DNA of 64,000 bases from an uncultured Lachnospira sp. (GTDB taxonomy: Bacteria > Bacillota > Clostridia > Lachnospirales > Lachnospiraceae): NCBI GenBank assembly GCA_910587485.1, contig CAJUKN010000004.1:124001-188000 (forward strand). Reading direction: 5' to 3'. Of this stretch, positions 63,157 through 64,000 are shown piece by piece. Numbering within the stretch: position 1 is the stretch's first letter; each line of letters starts with the position of its first letter. Position numbers and translations under genes: made by a program. The notes under the pieces were generated by a model, which was not told the DNA's origin, did no database searches, and saw only the letters and a list, made by a program, of their open reading frames with translations.

Positions 63157-64000
63157 TTAATCTGCATTATATGTCTTCATCATTTCCAAACGCTCGGTCT
63201 TAAAAGAATGGTACTGCCCTTTTTCAATAGCAGCTCTTATATCTTCCATCAAATGATTATAATAATATAGGTTATGAATCACACAAAGCCTCATTCCAAG
63301 CATTTCTTTTGCCTTTAGTAAATGTCTGATATAAGCTCTTGAATACTGACACGCTTCACATGGACAGCTCTCCTCAATTGGATTATCATCTTTTTCATAT
63401 TTTGCATTAAACAAATTGATTTTTCCAAACTTTGTATAGACATGTCCATGTCTGCCATTTCTTGAAGGATATACGCAATCAAAAAAATCCACACCACGCT
63501 CTACTGCCTCTAAAATATTAGCAGGAGTACCAACGCCCATAAGATATGTTGGTTTATCTTTTGGCAAATATGGAACGGTCTCATCAAGAATATGATACAT
63601 TTCCTCATGGGTTTCTCCAACTGCCAAACCGCCTACTGCATACCCATCTAAATTCATATCTGCAATATATTTTGCATGTTCAATTCGTATATCTGAATAC
63701 ACTGCTCCTTGATTAATACCAAAAAGCAACTGATTTGGATTAATTGTATCAGACAGTGCATTTAGTCTTTTCATCTCATTTTTACAGCGTACCAGCCATC
63801 TTGCGGTTCGTTCAACCGAATTTTGCACATAGTCTCTATCCGCTTTTGCTGGCGCACATTCATCAAACGCCATAGCGATTGTAGAACCTAAATTTGACTG
63901 AATCTGCATACTTTCCTCTGGTCCCATAAAGATTTTATGACCATCAATATGACTGTTAAATGTGACACCTTCCTCTTTTATCTTTCTAAGACCTGCTAAA
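63157..64000 (-). CDS. tgt: Queuine tRNA-ribosyltransferase (partial, 5' end beyond window)
   Basis: Tgt exchanges guanine for preQ1 at the wobble position of Asp, Asn, His and Tyr tRNAs. The visible 281 codons run from AGLRKIKEEGVTFNSHIDG through MGPEESMQIQSNLGS (motif for substrate binding), the nucleophile-containing DECAPA segment and GGLAVGETHEEM. The zinc cysteines CPCEAC with a downstream His are near the end. The N-terminal third lies outside the window. It is the first gene of the tgt-yajC neighbourhood. Confidence 0.96.
   Translation of the reverse strand, partial: LAGLRKIKEEGVTFNSHIDGHKIFMGPEESMQIQSNLGSTIAMAFDECAPAKADRDYVQNSVERTARWLVRCKNEMKRLNALSDTINPNQLLFGINQGAVYSDIRIEHAKYIADMNLDGYAVGGLAVGETHEEMYHILDETVPYLPKDKPTYLMGVGTPANILEAVERGVDFFDCVYPSRNGRHGHVYTKFGKINLFNAKYEKDDNPIEESCPCEACQYSRAYIRHLLKAKEMLGMRLCVIHNLYYYNHLMEDIRAAIEKGQYHSFKTERLEMMKTYNAD

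Noticed and set aside
1..64000. tRNA, rRNA, CRISPR arrays or complete insertion sequences
   Set aside because: No TpsiC-type motifs with cloverleaf partners, no regularly spaced direct repeats, and no transposase frame were seen.

Overview
The window is an AT-rich chromosomal segment of a motile, low-GC Gram-positive anaerobe, most likely a Clostridia member of the Lachnospiraceae type. The evidence is the FliY-type flagellar switch protein, CodY, a SigK-type sporulation sigma factor, an RNase J/YlbF/YrzB/RuvX/IreB-like housekeeping block, and strong AGGAGG-type ribosome sites. The genus cannot be fixed from sequence alone. Almost every gene is on the minus strand, so transcription runs from high to low coordinates. 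Only a short accessory patch near 58-60 kb has plus-strand genes.

Positions 1-27950 hold one long flagellar/chemotaxis cluster. In transcription order it is flgB, flgC, fliE, fliF, fliG, fliH, fliI, fliJ, a MotE-like chaperone gene, fliK, flgD, a flagellar operon protein gene, flgE, flbD, motA, motB, fliL, fliM, fliY, cheY, fliO, fliP, fliQ, fliR, flhB, flhA, flhF, flhG, a PilZ gene, cheB and cheA (cut by the window edge). Together these encode the proximal rod, MS ring, export apparatus, hook, stator, switch, placement GTPases and the core chemotaxis phosphorelay. Many neighbours overlap by one base (TAATG), implying translational coupling. Two hairpins with U-tracts (after flgC and after flgE) may tune expression along the cluster.

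Positions 28185-33883 carry codY, topA, dprA and comM, an arrangement reminiscent of the Bacillus dprA-topA-codY-flgB neighbourhood. Positions 34105-43209 hold an unknown membrane-anchored protein, a SigK-like sigma factor without a pro-sequence, a U32 peptidase, an O-methyltransferase, a shortened MltG-like protein, YlbF, RNase J, YrzB, RuvX, an IreB-like protein, and an overlapping pair encoding a DUF4956 membrane protein and a VTC-type polyphosphate polymerase.

Positions 43488-57701 are metabolic and sensory: an MscS channel paired with a branching-enzyme relative that has lost catalytic residues, an esterase, a DUF1015 protein, a six-TM chemoreceptor, serC-serA, and leuB-ilvD-ilvB. From about 57.9 to 60.1 kb is a small disturbed region with an unknown protein, a broken nucleotidyltransferase gene, endonuclease V, and a MITE-like inverted repeat. 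The window ends with a CtpE-like P-type ATPase, yajC and the 5'-truncated tgt. No tRNA, rRNA, CRISPR array or complete insertion sequence was seen. The items most worth a second look are the pseudo-branching enzyme next to MscS, the broken nucleotidyltransferase with divergent promoters, the 47-bp symmetric element before flgB, and two related hairpins before yrzB and yajC.
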